In this document: piece after piece, positions 17,493 through 25,386 of the stretch
Layout: every line of letters begins with the position of its first letter
How positions within the stretch are numbered: the first letter of the stretch is position 1
Made by a program: the position numbers and the translations under genes
Notes under the pieces: generated by a model
Seen by the model: the letters and a program-made list of their open reading frames with translations, nothing else
Databases searched by the model: none
Told to the model about the DNA's origin: nothing
Assembly: GCA_900318865.1 (NCBI GenBank)
Contig: ONMF01000007.1
Span: 118,978 to 182,977 of the forward strand
Direction: 5' to 3'
Source: an uncultured Prevotellaceae bacterium
GTDB lineage: Bacteria; Bacteroidota; Bacteroidia; Bacteroidales; Muribaculaceae
Length of the DNA: 64,000 nucleotides

Positions 17493-18236
17493 ATGACTTC
17501 ATTGAAACGCTTACATATCATCTTGGTCGCCGCGCTGTTCGGCACCCTGGCCCTGACGGCTCAAGACAACGACCGCATCTTGAACCGCCCTTATGCCGAC
17601 ATGAAAAAAATTCACTTCGGCTTCTCGGTGGGCATGAATTTCCAAGACCTGCATATCACCAACAACGGCTTCATCACCGACGACGGCGAGCAGTGGATGG
17701 CCGACATCCCCAGCCACTCGCCCGGATTCTGCGTGAACGTGCTGGCCGACTGGCGCATTTCCAAGCATTTCAACCTGCGCCTGTCGCCGGGCATGTACTT
17801 CGGCAACAAGGTGGTGCAATACCGCAACACCTTTGGCGACCCCGACAACCCCGAGCCATCGCACTACCGCCAGAGCCAGAACATCAAGTCGACCTATGTG
17901 GTGGTGCCGCTCGATGTGAAATTCTCGGCACAGCGCTATCGCAATCTGCGCCCCTACTTCACCGGCGGCGTGATGGCTCTTTTCGACGTGAGCAAAGACC
18001 ACAGCGAGCAGCTCAAGCTCAAAAACACCGACGTGATGCTCACCGTGGGCCTGGGATGCGACTTCTACTTGCCGTTCTTCAAGCTCTGTCCTGAGGTGAA
18101 ATTCTGCTTCGGACTGAAGAATATGCTCCAAAAGAACCGTCCCGACTTGCAGGACGACCCCGAGAGAATGCGCTTCACGCAAAGCGTGGACAAGGTGCAG
18201 GATAACATGGTGGTTCTAACCTTCTACTTCGAATGA
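17493..18236 (+). CDS. porT: PorT-like outer-membrane beta-barrel protein (T9SS)
   Basis: 247-residue outer-membrane protein. Seen: signal peptide ending LALTAQ, alternating amphipathic beta strands (IHFGFSVGMNFQDLHI, YVVVPLDVKFSA, VMLTVGLGCDFYL), the PEVKFCFGLKNML segment, and a C-terminal NMVVLTFYFE ending in an aromatic-rich strand. This is the pattern of the PorT/SprT barrel needed for type IX secretion. Its stop overlaps the start of porP by 4 nt (ATGA), placing it at the head of the T9SS operon. The family call relies on motif memory and context rather than on an alignment. Confidence 0.78.
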   Translation: MTSLKRLHIILVAALFGTLALTAQDNDRILNRPYADMKKIHFGFSVGMNFQDLHITNNGFITDDGEQWMADIPSHSPGFCVNVLADWRISKHFNLRLSPGMYFGNKVVQYRNTFGDPDNPEPSHYRQSQNIKSTYVVVPLDVKFSAQRYRNLRPYFTGGVMALFDVSKDHSEQLKLKNTDVMLTVGLGCDFYLPFFKLCPEVKFCFGLKNMLQKNRPDLQDDPERMRFTQSVDKVQDNMVVLTFYFE

Positions 18237-19219
18237 TGAATCACGCCGGCCGCACATATCGCTTTCTTCTGGCAGCCGCCGTGCTGATGGCCACATGGTG
18301 CCATGCCACGGCACAAGTCGACCCCCAGTTCACCCAGTACTGGGCCGTACCGGCCTATTACAACCCCTCGGCGGCAGGCAACACCGACTTCATTCACATC
18401 ACCGGCGGGAGCAAGCTGCAATGGGTGGGCATCAAGCATGCGCCCATGACGTTTCTCATTGCGGCCGACATGCCTTTCAAGTTCCTCAACAAGCGCTGGG
18501 GAACCGGCATTGTGCTCCAGCGCGAATCGATGGGTCTGTACCGCTCGATGCAAGCCGGCGCGCAGCTCGCCTGGAAAAAACGCATCTTGCGCGGCACGCT
18601 GAGCGTGGGCGTGCAGGCCGGCATGCTCAACGAAACTTTCAAGGGCACCGACATATTCATCCCTGATGATGACGACGCCCACGACCCAAGCGACGACGCC
18701 ATCCCCAAGAACGACGTCACAGGCAATGCCTTCGACCTGAACGCCGGCGTGATGTTCACGCACAAGTGGTTCTGGGTGGGCGCTTCGTGCACCCACATCA
18801 CCTCGCCCAGCGTCACGCTCAAAGCCGAGGGTGAGGAGGAAAAATACTACGAGTTTGATGCCGGGCGCACGTTTTATTTGATGGGCGGGAGCAATATTCC
18901 CATCAAAAACACGTTATTTGAAATACAACCCTCGTTCTTGGTCAAGACCGACACCAAGTTTTTCCAAGCCGAGGTCACCGCAAGAGTGCGCTACAACCGA
19001 TTCCTCAGTGCAGGAGTGGGTTACCGGCTCAACGATGCCGTTTCGGCAATGATTGGCGCCGAATTCAAGAATTTCTTCCTGGGCTACGCCTTCGATTACC
19101 CCATGTCGGCTATCAATAAGGCCACCACAGGAAGCCATGAGGTCTTTATTTCATATAATGTGAAACTCGACCTGCGAGAGAAGAACAAGAATCATCAAAA
19201 GTGTATTCGTTTATTATAG
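18233..19219 (+). CDS. porP: PorP/SprF-family T9SS outer-membrane protein
   Basis: 328-residue barrel of the PorP/SprF family. Seen: signal peptide ending CHATAQ (residue 28), immediately followed by the family hallmark VDPQFTQYWAVPAYYNPSAAG, then regular beta strands such as WGTGIVLQRESMGLY and a GVGYRLNDAVSAMIGAEF segment. PorP works with PorK/PorN in the outer-membrane ring of the T9SS. The start overlaps porT by 4 nt (a second ATG follows at 18236) and the gene ends 3 nt before porK/gldK. Confidence 0.93.
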   Translation: MMNHAGRTYRFLLAAAVLMATWCHATAQVDPQFTQYWAVPAYYNPSAAGNTDFIHITGGSKLQWVGIKHAPMTFLIAADMPFKFLNKRWGTGIVLQRESMGLYRSMQAGAQLAWKKRILRGTLSVGVQAGMLNETFKGTDIFIPDDDDAHDPSDDAIPKNDVTGNAFDLNAGVMFTHKWFWVGASCTHITSPSVTLKAEGEEEKYYEFDAGRTFYLMGGSNIPIKNTLFEIQPSFLVKTDTKFFQAEVTARVRYNRFLSAGVGYRLNDAVSAMIGAEFKNFFLGYAFDYPMSAINKATTGSHEVFISYNVKLDLREKNKNHQKCIRLL

Positions 19220-19222
19220 AAT

Positions 19223-20653
19223 ATGAAAAAGTTATTATTGATAATTGTGATTGCCATCGTGACCGTGTCGTGCGGCTCGATTAGGCGTACTGGCTCGTCG
19301 GGCGGCGAGGTCACGGGCGTGGGAGCAGTAGCTTTTTCCGAAAGCACACCCTACGGCATGGTGCTCATCGACTGCGGCTCGATGCGTGAAGGACCGGCCC
19401 AGCGCGATTCGGTGTGGGGCATCGACTCCACAGCCCATGGCATCTCGGTCGATGCCTTCTGGATGGACGAGACCGAAATCTCCAACTCGAAGTACAAACA
19501 ATTTGTCTACTGGGTGCGCGACTCCATTATCCGCGAACGCCTGGCCGACCCCGCCTATGGCGGCAACGAGGAGTTCAAAATCGAGGAGGACAAGGAGGGC
19601 AACCCTGTGAAGCCTCACCTGAACTGGAACAAAAACATCCCCTGGAAAAACCCAAGCGAGGATGAGGAGCGAGCCATCGAAAGCGTTTACCGCATCAACG
19701 TCATCACGGGAAAGAAAGAACTCGACCCCACTCAGATGAACTATCGCTACGAGGTGTACAACCTCACCGAGGCAGCCAAGCGCAAGCACCGCTTCGACCC
19801 CACCCGCCGCGATTATAACACCGACCATGCAGTGCCCACGGTGAACCCCACCATCAGCAAGGACACCGCCTATATCGACGACGAGGGACGCATCATCAGG
19901 CAGACCATCACACGGCCCCTGCAGAGCGATTTCGACTTTGTCAACACCTACATCGTGAACATCTACCCCGACACCACCTGCTGGGTCAACGACTTTGAGA
20001 ACGCCTACAACGAGCCCTACGTGCGCATGTACTTTGCCAACGGCAACTACAACAACCACCCCGTGGTGGGAGTGAGCTGGGAGCAGGCCAACGCCTTCTG
20101 CCAGTGGCGCACCGAGTTCCTCAAGAAATCGATGGGCAAGGATGCCGTCTACGTGGAGCCCTACCGCCTGCCCACCGAGGCCGAGTGGGAGTTTGCCGCA
20201 CGCGCCGGCAAGAACGAGAACAAATACCCCTGGGAGGGCGACCTGCCGCTCACCGAGGACGACGGATGCTTCTACGCCAACTTCAAGCCCATGGAGGGCA
20301 ATTATGTGAAGGATGGCCACTTGATTTCGTCGCCGGTGGGAACCTATGAGCCCAACGATTTCGGACTCTACGACATGGCAGGCAACGTGAGCGAGTGGAC
20401 TTCCACCGCCTACACCGAGAGCATCGACCGCATGACCAGCGACCTCAACCCCGAGTATCGCTACTATGTGGCCAAGGAAGACCCCTACAAGATGTCGCGC
20501 AAAATTGTGCGCGGCGGCTCTTGGAAAGATGTGGCTCACAACATCCGCGGCGACATCCGCATGTGGGAATACCAGAACGAGCAGCGCTCCTACATCGGCT
20601 TCCGCTGCGTACGCTCCAAGGTGGGCTTCGGCAAATCCAAGCGCAAAAATTAA
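19223..20653 (+). CDS. gldK: T9SS lipoprotein PorK/GldK (SUMF1-like fold)
   Basis: 476-residue lipoprotein. Seen: signal ending TVSCG with the lipid-modified Cys17, and a formylglycine-generating-enzyme-like fold with YRLPTEAEWEFAARAG, YDMAGNVSEWTS, RGGSWKD and a final YIGFRCVRS. PorK/GldK forms the periplasmic ring under the outer membrane with PorN. The catalytic activity of SUMF1 enzymes is not expected here. Order porP-gldK-gldL-gldM-gldN is the conserved T9SS core arrangement. Confidence 0.95.
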   Translation: MKKLLLIIVIAIVTVSCGSIRRTGSSGGEVTGVGAVAFSESTPYGMVLIDCGSMREGPAQRDSVWGIDSTAHGISVDAFWMDETEISNSKYKQFVYWVRDSIIRERLADPAYGGNEEFKIEEDKEGNPVKPHLNWNKNIPWKNPSEDEERAIESVYRINVITGKKELDPTQMNYRYEVYNLTEAAKRKHRFDPTRRDYNTDHAVPTVNPTISKDTAYIDDEGRIIRQTITRPLQSDFDFVNTYIVNIYPDTTCWVNDFENAYNEPYVRMYFANGNYNNHPVVGVSWEQANAFCQWRTEFLKKSMGKDAVYVEPYRLPTEAEWEFAARAGKNENKYPWEGDLPLTEDDGCFYANFKPMEGNYVKDGHLISSPVGTYEPNDFGLYDMAGNVSEWTSTAYTESIDRMTSDLNPEYRYYVAKEDPYKMSRKIVRGGSWKDVAHNIRGDIRMWEYQNEQRSYIGFRCVRSKVGFGKSKRKN

Positions 20654-20714
20654 CCTCCCACTTTTTTGACACACCAACCATCGAAACCCATAAATCTTCA
20701 TAACTCGAAACGAA

Positions 20715-21689
20715 ATGGCTAAGATTAAAAAATATAAAAACGCCGTCGAGCGTTTCCTCTCCGACGAGAGAGGCCAACGCTTCTTCAACTTCGCTTACAG
20801 TATCGGTGCCGCAGTCGTGATTTGGGGCGCACTGTTCAAGATTCTGCACTTGCCGGGCGGCAACACCCTGCTCAGTATCGGCATGGGAACCGAGGTGCTC
20901 ATGTTCTTGCTCACCGCTTTCGACAAGCCCGAACGTCAGTATAAATGGGAAGAGGTGTTCCCTGTGCTGGGGTCGCACGACCCCGAGGACCGGCCCGAGT
21001 TTGAGGGCGGCACCGGCGGCATCGTCATTGGTGGCACGGCCGCAGCCACAGGAGCAGCAGCCGTGGCCGACGGTATCACCGCAGCCCAGGCCAAGGGCGC
21101 CGTGGGATTGCCGCAGGGCATCGACCTGAGCGAGGACGACACCCGCTCGCTGAGCGAGAGCATCGCCAAAATGTCGGCCGCCAGCGACCAGCTGTCGCGC
21201 ATGGCCGAGCTCACCGATGCCACACAGCAATACCTGAGCCAGATGGCCACCATCAGCGAGCAAATGGAACGGCTGGCCACCACCACCAACGCTTTGAATC
21301 AAGTGAGCGAAACGCTGCTGCAGAGCTACCACGCCATCACCGACAACAGCGAAAACATCACACAAAGCTCCACCGGCTATGTGCAGCAGATGGAAGCCCT
21401 CAACCACAACATCAGCGGCTTGAACACCATCTACGAGATCCAGCTGAAGAGCATCAGCTCGCAGCTCGACAGCATCGACCGCGTGAACCGCGGATTGAAG
21501 GATATCCGCGACATGTACGAGAAATCGGCGGCCGAAAGCGCGCACTACTGCGACGAAACCGAGAAGATGGCACGCTACATGAAGCAGCTCAACAGCGTCT
21601 ACGAGAAAATGATCAAGGCCATGACTGTCAACATGTACCGCCCCATGCCCATGCCCGGCATCGACCCCGAAACCCCCGACGCCGATTAA
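20715..21689 (+). CDS. gldL: T9SS inner-membrane motor protein PorL/GldL
   Basis: 324-residue protein. Seen: two membrane spans (FFNFAYSIGAAVVIWGALF, 23-41, and LLSIGMGTEVLMFLLTAF, about 53-70), an Ala/Gly-rich linker, and a long cytoplasmic helical/coiled-coil part (about 130-300). The span-1 loop FKILHLPGG is highly conserved in GldL. With GldM it forms the proton-driven rotary motor that powers the T9SS and, in gliding relatives, motility. Sixty-one nt after gldK; 56 nt before gldM. Confidence 0.96.
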   Translation: MAKIKKYKNAVERFLSDERGQRFFNFAYSIGAAVVIWGALFKILHLPGGNTLLSIGMGTEVLMFLLTAFDKPERQYKWEEVFPVLGSHDPEDRPEFEGGTGGIVIGGTAAATGAAAVADGITAAQAKGAVGLPQGIDLSEDDTRSLSESIAKMSAASDQLSRMAELTDATQQYLSQMATISEQMERLATTTNALNQVSETLLQSYHAITDNSENITQSSTGYVQQMEALNHNISGLNTIYEIQLKSISSQLDSIDRVNRGLKDIRDMYEKSAAESAHYCDETEKMARYMKQLNSVYEKMIKAMTVNMYRPMPMPGIDPETPDAD

Positions 21690-21745
21690 GCCACCCTCAT
21701 CATCTAAATCAACAGTCAACCACCCATTCTATATTGATTATATAA

Positions 21746-23326
21746 ATGGCTACAGGAAAAAATCAAAGCATCGGGCGAATGTCGCCTCGACAAAAGATGA
21801 TTAACCTCATGTACATCGTCTTGACGGCCATGCTGGCCCTGAACGTGTCGAGCGATGTGCTCAACGGGTTCAGTCAAGTCGAGGACGGACTGTCGCGCTC
21901 CAACCGAACCATCACGGCCCGCAACCACCAACTCTATGCCCAGCTTCAGGAGTTCAACAACAAAAACCCTGAAAAAGGAAAAGAGTGGCTCGACCGCGGC
22001 ACCGAGGTCCGCAGCGAGACCGACCGCCTCTATGCCTACATCGATTCGCTGAAGTTTGCCATCATCAAGGCGGCCGACGGCGAAGAAGCCGATGTGAAAA
22101 ACATCATCAACAGGGACAACCTCGACGCCGCATCGCAAGTGATGCTGCCCCCCACGGGCAACAATGGCAAGCTGCTGCGCGCACGCATCGACCAGTACCG
22201 CAACTACATCCTCTCTTTCATCGAAGACTCGGTGAAACGCGCCAACCTCGCGGCCGCTCTGTCGACCGCTCCGGTGAAAACGGCCAACGGAGGTGAGGGA
22301 GCAAACAAAGCGTGGGAAGAGACCATGTTTGAGAACATGCCCACCATTGCGGCCGTCACGCTCATGACCAAGCTGCAAAACGATGTGCGATATGCCGAGG
22401 GCGAGGTGCTCAACCAGTTCCTCACCAATATCGACCTGGGCGACCTGCGTGTGAATCAGGTGGATGCCTTCGTCATCCCCGACTCACGCATCGTGATGCG
22501 CGGCTCTAAATACCAGGCTCAAATCGTCATGGCTGCCGTCGACACCACTCAGCGCCCGATCGTCTACATCAACGGGCAGCGGCTGAGCAACGACCGCGGC
22601 CTCTATCAGGCCGGAACCGGCAAAGCCGGCAAATATGATTACTCAGGCTGGATTGAAGTGCTGGGACGTGACGGCAACACCACACGGCGCGACTTCAAGT
22701 CGAGCTACACCGTCATCGACCCCATGGCCACAGTGAGTGCCACCATGATGAACGTGTTCTACGCCGGCATCAACAACCCCGTGTCGATTGCCGTGCCGGG
22801 AGTGCCCGAAAACTCCATTTCGGCCACCATGACCAACGGCTCGCTCACACGCACCGCCAATGGTTGGGTGGCTCATCCCACCCAGGTGGGCGCCGAATGT
22901 GTGGTCACAGTGACCGCCGAGATGGACGGCCAGCGCACCAACGTGGGCAGCACCACCTTCCGCGTGCGCAAACTGCCCGACCCGGCACCCTACATCGCCT
23001 ACAATGATAAGGGCCAGCACAACCGATACAAGGGCGGGAAACCCTTCCCCAAGTCAATTTTGCTCGAGGCTCGCGGGCTGGATGCGGCCATCGACGACGA
23101 CATGCTCAACATCGAGTATCGCGTGGTTTCGTTTGAGATGGTGACCTTCGACCAGATGGGTGATGCCCACCCCGAACTCTCGGCGGGCTCGGCCTTCTCC
23201 GAGCGGCAAAAAGCCGCCATGCGCAAGCTCAAACCCGGCAAGCGCTTCTACTTCAGCAAGGTCAAGGCCACAGGCCCCGACGGCATCACACGCGACATCG
23301 CACCCATGGAGGTCATCGTAAGATAA
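21746..23326 (+). CDS. gldM: T9SS motor/periplasmic shaft protein PorM/GldM
   Basis: 526-residue protein. Seen: N-terminal MSPRQKMINLMYIVLTAMLALNVSSDVL (the single membrane span with the conserved MYLVLTAMLALNV-like signature), followed by large periplasmic repeats of Ig/beta type (GldM D1-D4), ending in KVKATGPDGITRDI. It joins the GldL motor in the inner membrane to the GldK/GldN ring. Length matches the family. Confidence 0.96.
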   Translation: MATGKNQSIGRMSPRQKMINLMYIVLTAMLALNVSSDVLNGFSQVEDGLSRSNRTITARNHQLYAQLQEFNNKNPEKGKEWLDRGTEVRSETDRLYAYIDSLKFAIIKAADGEEADVKNIINRDNLDAASQVMLPPTGNNGKLLRARIDQYRNYILSFIEDSVKRANLAAALSTAPVKTANGGEGANKAWEETMFENMPTIAAVTLMTKLQNDVRYAEGEVLNQFLTNIDLGDLRVNQVDAFVIPDSRIVMRGSKYQAQIVMAAVDTTQRPIVYINGQRLSNDRGLYQAGTGKAGKYDYSGWIEVLGRDGNTTRRDFKSSYTVIDPMATVSATMMNVFYAGINNPVSIAVPGVPENSISATMTNGSLTRTANGWVAHPTQVGAECVVTVTAEMDGQRTNVGSTTFRVRKLPDPAPYIAYNDKGQHNRYKGGKPFPKSILLEARGLDAAIDDDMLNIEYRVVSFEMVTFDQMGDAHPELSAGSAFSERQKAAMRKLKPGKRFYFSKVKATGPDGITRDIAPMEVIVR

Positions 23327-23362
23327 CAACATCATCACTTAACGACACTTATCTCACAGCAT

Positions 23363-24478
23363 ATGAAAACAATCCGATTTATAGCAGCCTTTTTAGTGGT
23401 GACACTGGCAATGAATGCCGCCGCCCAAGTGGTGAAACGCACCGAAGCCGACAAGAAGAAAACCGACGGACGCGTACAAATCACCGACCGGCAGCAATCG
23501 TTCTTCGAGGTGAAGGAGGCCAGCGATGCCGACTTGCAGTGGCTCAAGGTCATCTACCGTTCACTGGACCTCACCAAGGGCAAGAACCCCGCGCTCTATT
23601 ACCCCGAGGAGCCCAACGAAGACGGCATGAACCTGTTCTACATCATCCTGCGCAACCTGGCAGCCGGCGACATCCCGGCCTATGAGTACCTCGACGGCAA
23701 GGAAATCTTTGACGAGGAGCACAAGGTGAATGTGGGCGAGGAGCTCGACCGCTTCTATATCACGCACACCCAGGCCAAAGGCTCGACCGAGAAGAATCCT
23801 AAATTTGAAATCGACGACAGTGATGTGCCCAGCAACCAAGTTTTGTCCTACTACATCATCGAGCGTTGGGAATTCGACACCCGCAGCAACCAGATGAAGA
23901 CGCGTGTGGAGGCCATCTGTCCTGTGCTGCACCGCACCGACGAGTTCGGCGGCGAGGCCATCAAGTATCCTATGTTCTGGGTCAAGCTCAACGACATCAG
24001 GCCCTACATGGCACAGCAATATGTCTTCACCGACGACGACAACAACCTGCCACGCTACAGCCTGGACGACTTCTTCAAGCTCAACATGTACACCGGTGAC
24101 ATCTACAAGACCAAGAACTTGCGCAACCTGTCGCTCATGCAGCAATTCCCCGAGGACGACGCGCTGAAGCATGCTCAAGACAGCATCGAGCAGCGCCTGA
24201 GGGCCTTCAATAAAGACCTGTGGGTGCCCACACGCGAAGAGCTGCAGGAACGCGCCAAGGCCAAGGCCGAACTTGAGGAAGGAGAGGAAGAAGAGTCCAC
24301 CGACGAGGCTACCGAGGTGAAGGCCAAGAAGTCGACCAAGCGAGGCGCAAAGGCCACCGATGAAAAGAAGACCACCAAACGCGGAAAGAAAACCACCAAA
24401 ATCAAGGAGCGCAAGCCCAAGACGGTGAAATCCACGTCATCAAGCGCCGTGCGGTCGGTGCGAAACCGCAAGCGCTGA
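23363..24478 (+). CDS. gldN: T9SS ring protein PorN/GldN with a long acidic-then-basic C-terminal tail
   Basis: 371-residue periplasmic protein. Seen: signal peptide ending NAAAQ, the GldN core (VIYRSLDLTKGKNPALYYPEEP, YYIIERWEFDTRSNQMKTRVEAICP, KYPMFWVKLNDIRPYMA), ending near residue 300. The last ~75 residues are low complexity: an acidic block (ELEEGEEEESTDEATEV) and then a Lys/Thr/Arg-rich stretch (KAKKSTKRGAKATDEKKTTK and onward to SVRNRKR), reminiscent of histone H1 tails. The tail is beyond what the core fold needs. Last gene of the T9SS operon; a strong terminator follows. Confidence 0.95.
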   Translation: MKTIRFIAAFLVVTLAMNAAAQVVKRTEADKKKTDGRVQITDRQQSFFEVKEASDADLQWLKVIYRSLDLTKGKNPALYYPEEPNEDGMNLFYIILRNLAAGDIPAYEYLDGKEIFDEEHKVNVGEELDRFYITHTQAKGSTEKNPKFEIDDSDVPSNQVLSYYIIERWEFDTRSNQMKTRVEAICPVLHRTDEFGGEAIKYPMFWVKLNDIRPYMAQQYVFTDDDNNLPRYSLDDFFKLNMYTGDIYKTKNLRNLSLMQQFPEDDALKHAQDSIEQRLRAFNKDLWVPTREELQERAKAKAELEEGEEEESTDEATEVKAKKSTKRGAKATDEKKTTKRGKKTTKIKERKPKTVKSTSSSAVRSVRNRKR

Positions 24479-24498
24479 CCAGCAGACGCTATAAACCA

Positions 24499-24536
24499 AA
24501 AGGCCGCCTCCGCAGTTGGATGGCGGCCTTTGTTTT
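24499..24536 (+). terminator. Rho-independent terminator after gldN
   Basis: Perfect 10-bp stem AAAGGCCGCC / GGCGGCCTTT with a 13-nt loop, followed by GTTTTG. Lies 20 nt after the gldN stop and closes the T9SS operon. Confidence 0.85.
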
Positions 24537-24570
24537 GTCATGACCATGCGGCACTGGGAACGGTGCCGGC

Positions 24571-25179
24571 TCACATGAGACTGCGCAGCAAGGCCAGCAG
24601 CACCATGATGAGCAACGCCCACATCACGCATCCGCCGCAATTCACCACCCGCACATGGCGCTGGGGAGCCCCGTCGGCCATATCCTCGACCGCAGGCTCA
24701 TCCACCGGTCGGCCGAAGGTCACCGGCAGCCCCATCGGTATGTTGGTGTTGTGTGGAATAAGAATCTGGCGGGGCGCTCCGCCGTTGGCGGGCCCCACGA
24801 TGCCATTCTGCTCAAGTTGCGACATCAATTCGTGCGCCCGCTCCAGGTCGATGCCGAAATAATCGCGGAGCATGAAGGGCGTGATGGCGTTGCACGTCGA
24901 CACAAACTCCACGGCCCGGTCATAAAGCGGGTCGCGCGCAGGAAGCTGTGGGGGCGCAGGCGAAATGGGCGGCGGCGCCACCGCAGTCTCCTGGGCGGCG
25001 TTCTCTTCACCCGGCCGCTTAAATTGCAAGGGGTCGCCTTCGGGCTGAATGTAGGCATAGTCGCCCACTATTTCCAGTTGCGACAGACACTGCGGGCACA
25101 CCGTGCGGTACTCGCTGGCTATGAGCGACTCCACGCTCAGTTCAATGTTCTTTCCACACTTGGGACAGACGTATTTCAT
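24571..25179 (-). CDS. Zinc-ribbon / FtsK-gamma winged-helix / membrane-anchor protein
   Basis: 202-residue protein of unusual make-up. Seen: N-terminal zinc ribbon with C5-x2-C8 (CPKC) and C28-x2-C31 (CPQC), a Pro/Ala-rich linker, then about 84-142 a segment reading YDRAVEFVSTCNAITPFMLR ... GIDLERAHELMSQLEQNGIVGP ... APRQILI, which closely follows the FtsK gamma DNA-binding winged helix (D-A-V-x-V ... AxxLMxxLExxGIVGPxxGxxPREVL). A single C-terminal span (184-201) preceded by CGGC. There is no FtsK motor, so it is not FtsK. Convergent with the T9SS operon. Plausible role: a membrane-tethered DNA- or protein-binding factor; function unknown. Confidence 0.75.
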   Translation of the reverse strand: MKYVCPKCGKNIELSVESLIASEYRTVCPQCLSQLEIVGDYAYIQPEGDPLQFKRPGEENAAQETAVAPPPISPAPPQLPARDPLYDRAVEFVSTCNAITPFMLRDYFGIDLERAHELMSQLEQNGIVGPANGGAPRQILIPHNTNIPMGLPVTFGRPVDEPAVEDMADGAPQRHVRVVNCGGCVMWALLIMVLLALLRSLM

Positions 25180-25244
25180 CAGTTTTATTTCTTCGCATCC
25201 CCCTTTTGACAGAGTGAATGCAGGGTGCTTATTTATACGCTCTA

Positions 25245-25252
25245 CAAAGATA
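25245..25252 (-). promoter_or_regulatory. -7 promoter element for the FtsK-gamma protein
   Basis: Minus strand reads TATCTTTG, 65 nt upstream of the ATG at 25179. No clear -33 TTTG at the right distance. Confidence 0.4.
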
Positions 25253-25299
25253 ATGCCAAAATTTGACTTATTTTTTCGTCTTATATGAAATAATTGTCG

Positions 25300-25307
25300 T
25301 AATTTTG
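25300..25307 (+). promoter_or_regulatory. -7 promoter element for the TonB receptor
   Basis: TAATTTTG 79 nt ahead of the receptor ATG. The -33 region is T-rich. The leader between is AT-rich with no clear hairpin. Confidence 0.45.
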
Positions 25308-25386
25308 GATAATTTTATATTGTGTTCAACGAACCGACCTGCTTTTTATGCTAAATTAACTTAATTAACTCAATAACTAAACTTCT

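Noticed and set aside
19235..20788. 517-codon open frame on the minus strand
   Set aside because: Antisense to gldK; the sense frame has clear SUMF1-fold motifs.
24571..25179. Truncated ftsK pseudogene
   Set aside because: The frame is intact from a zinc ribbon start to a C-terminal span and has its own promoter-like box; the layout is not that of a broken FtsK.
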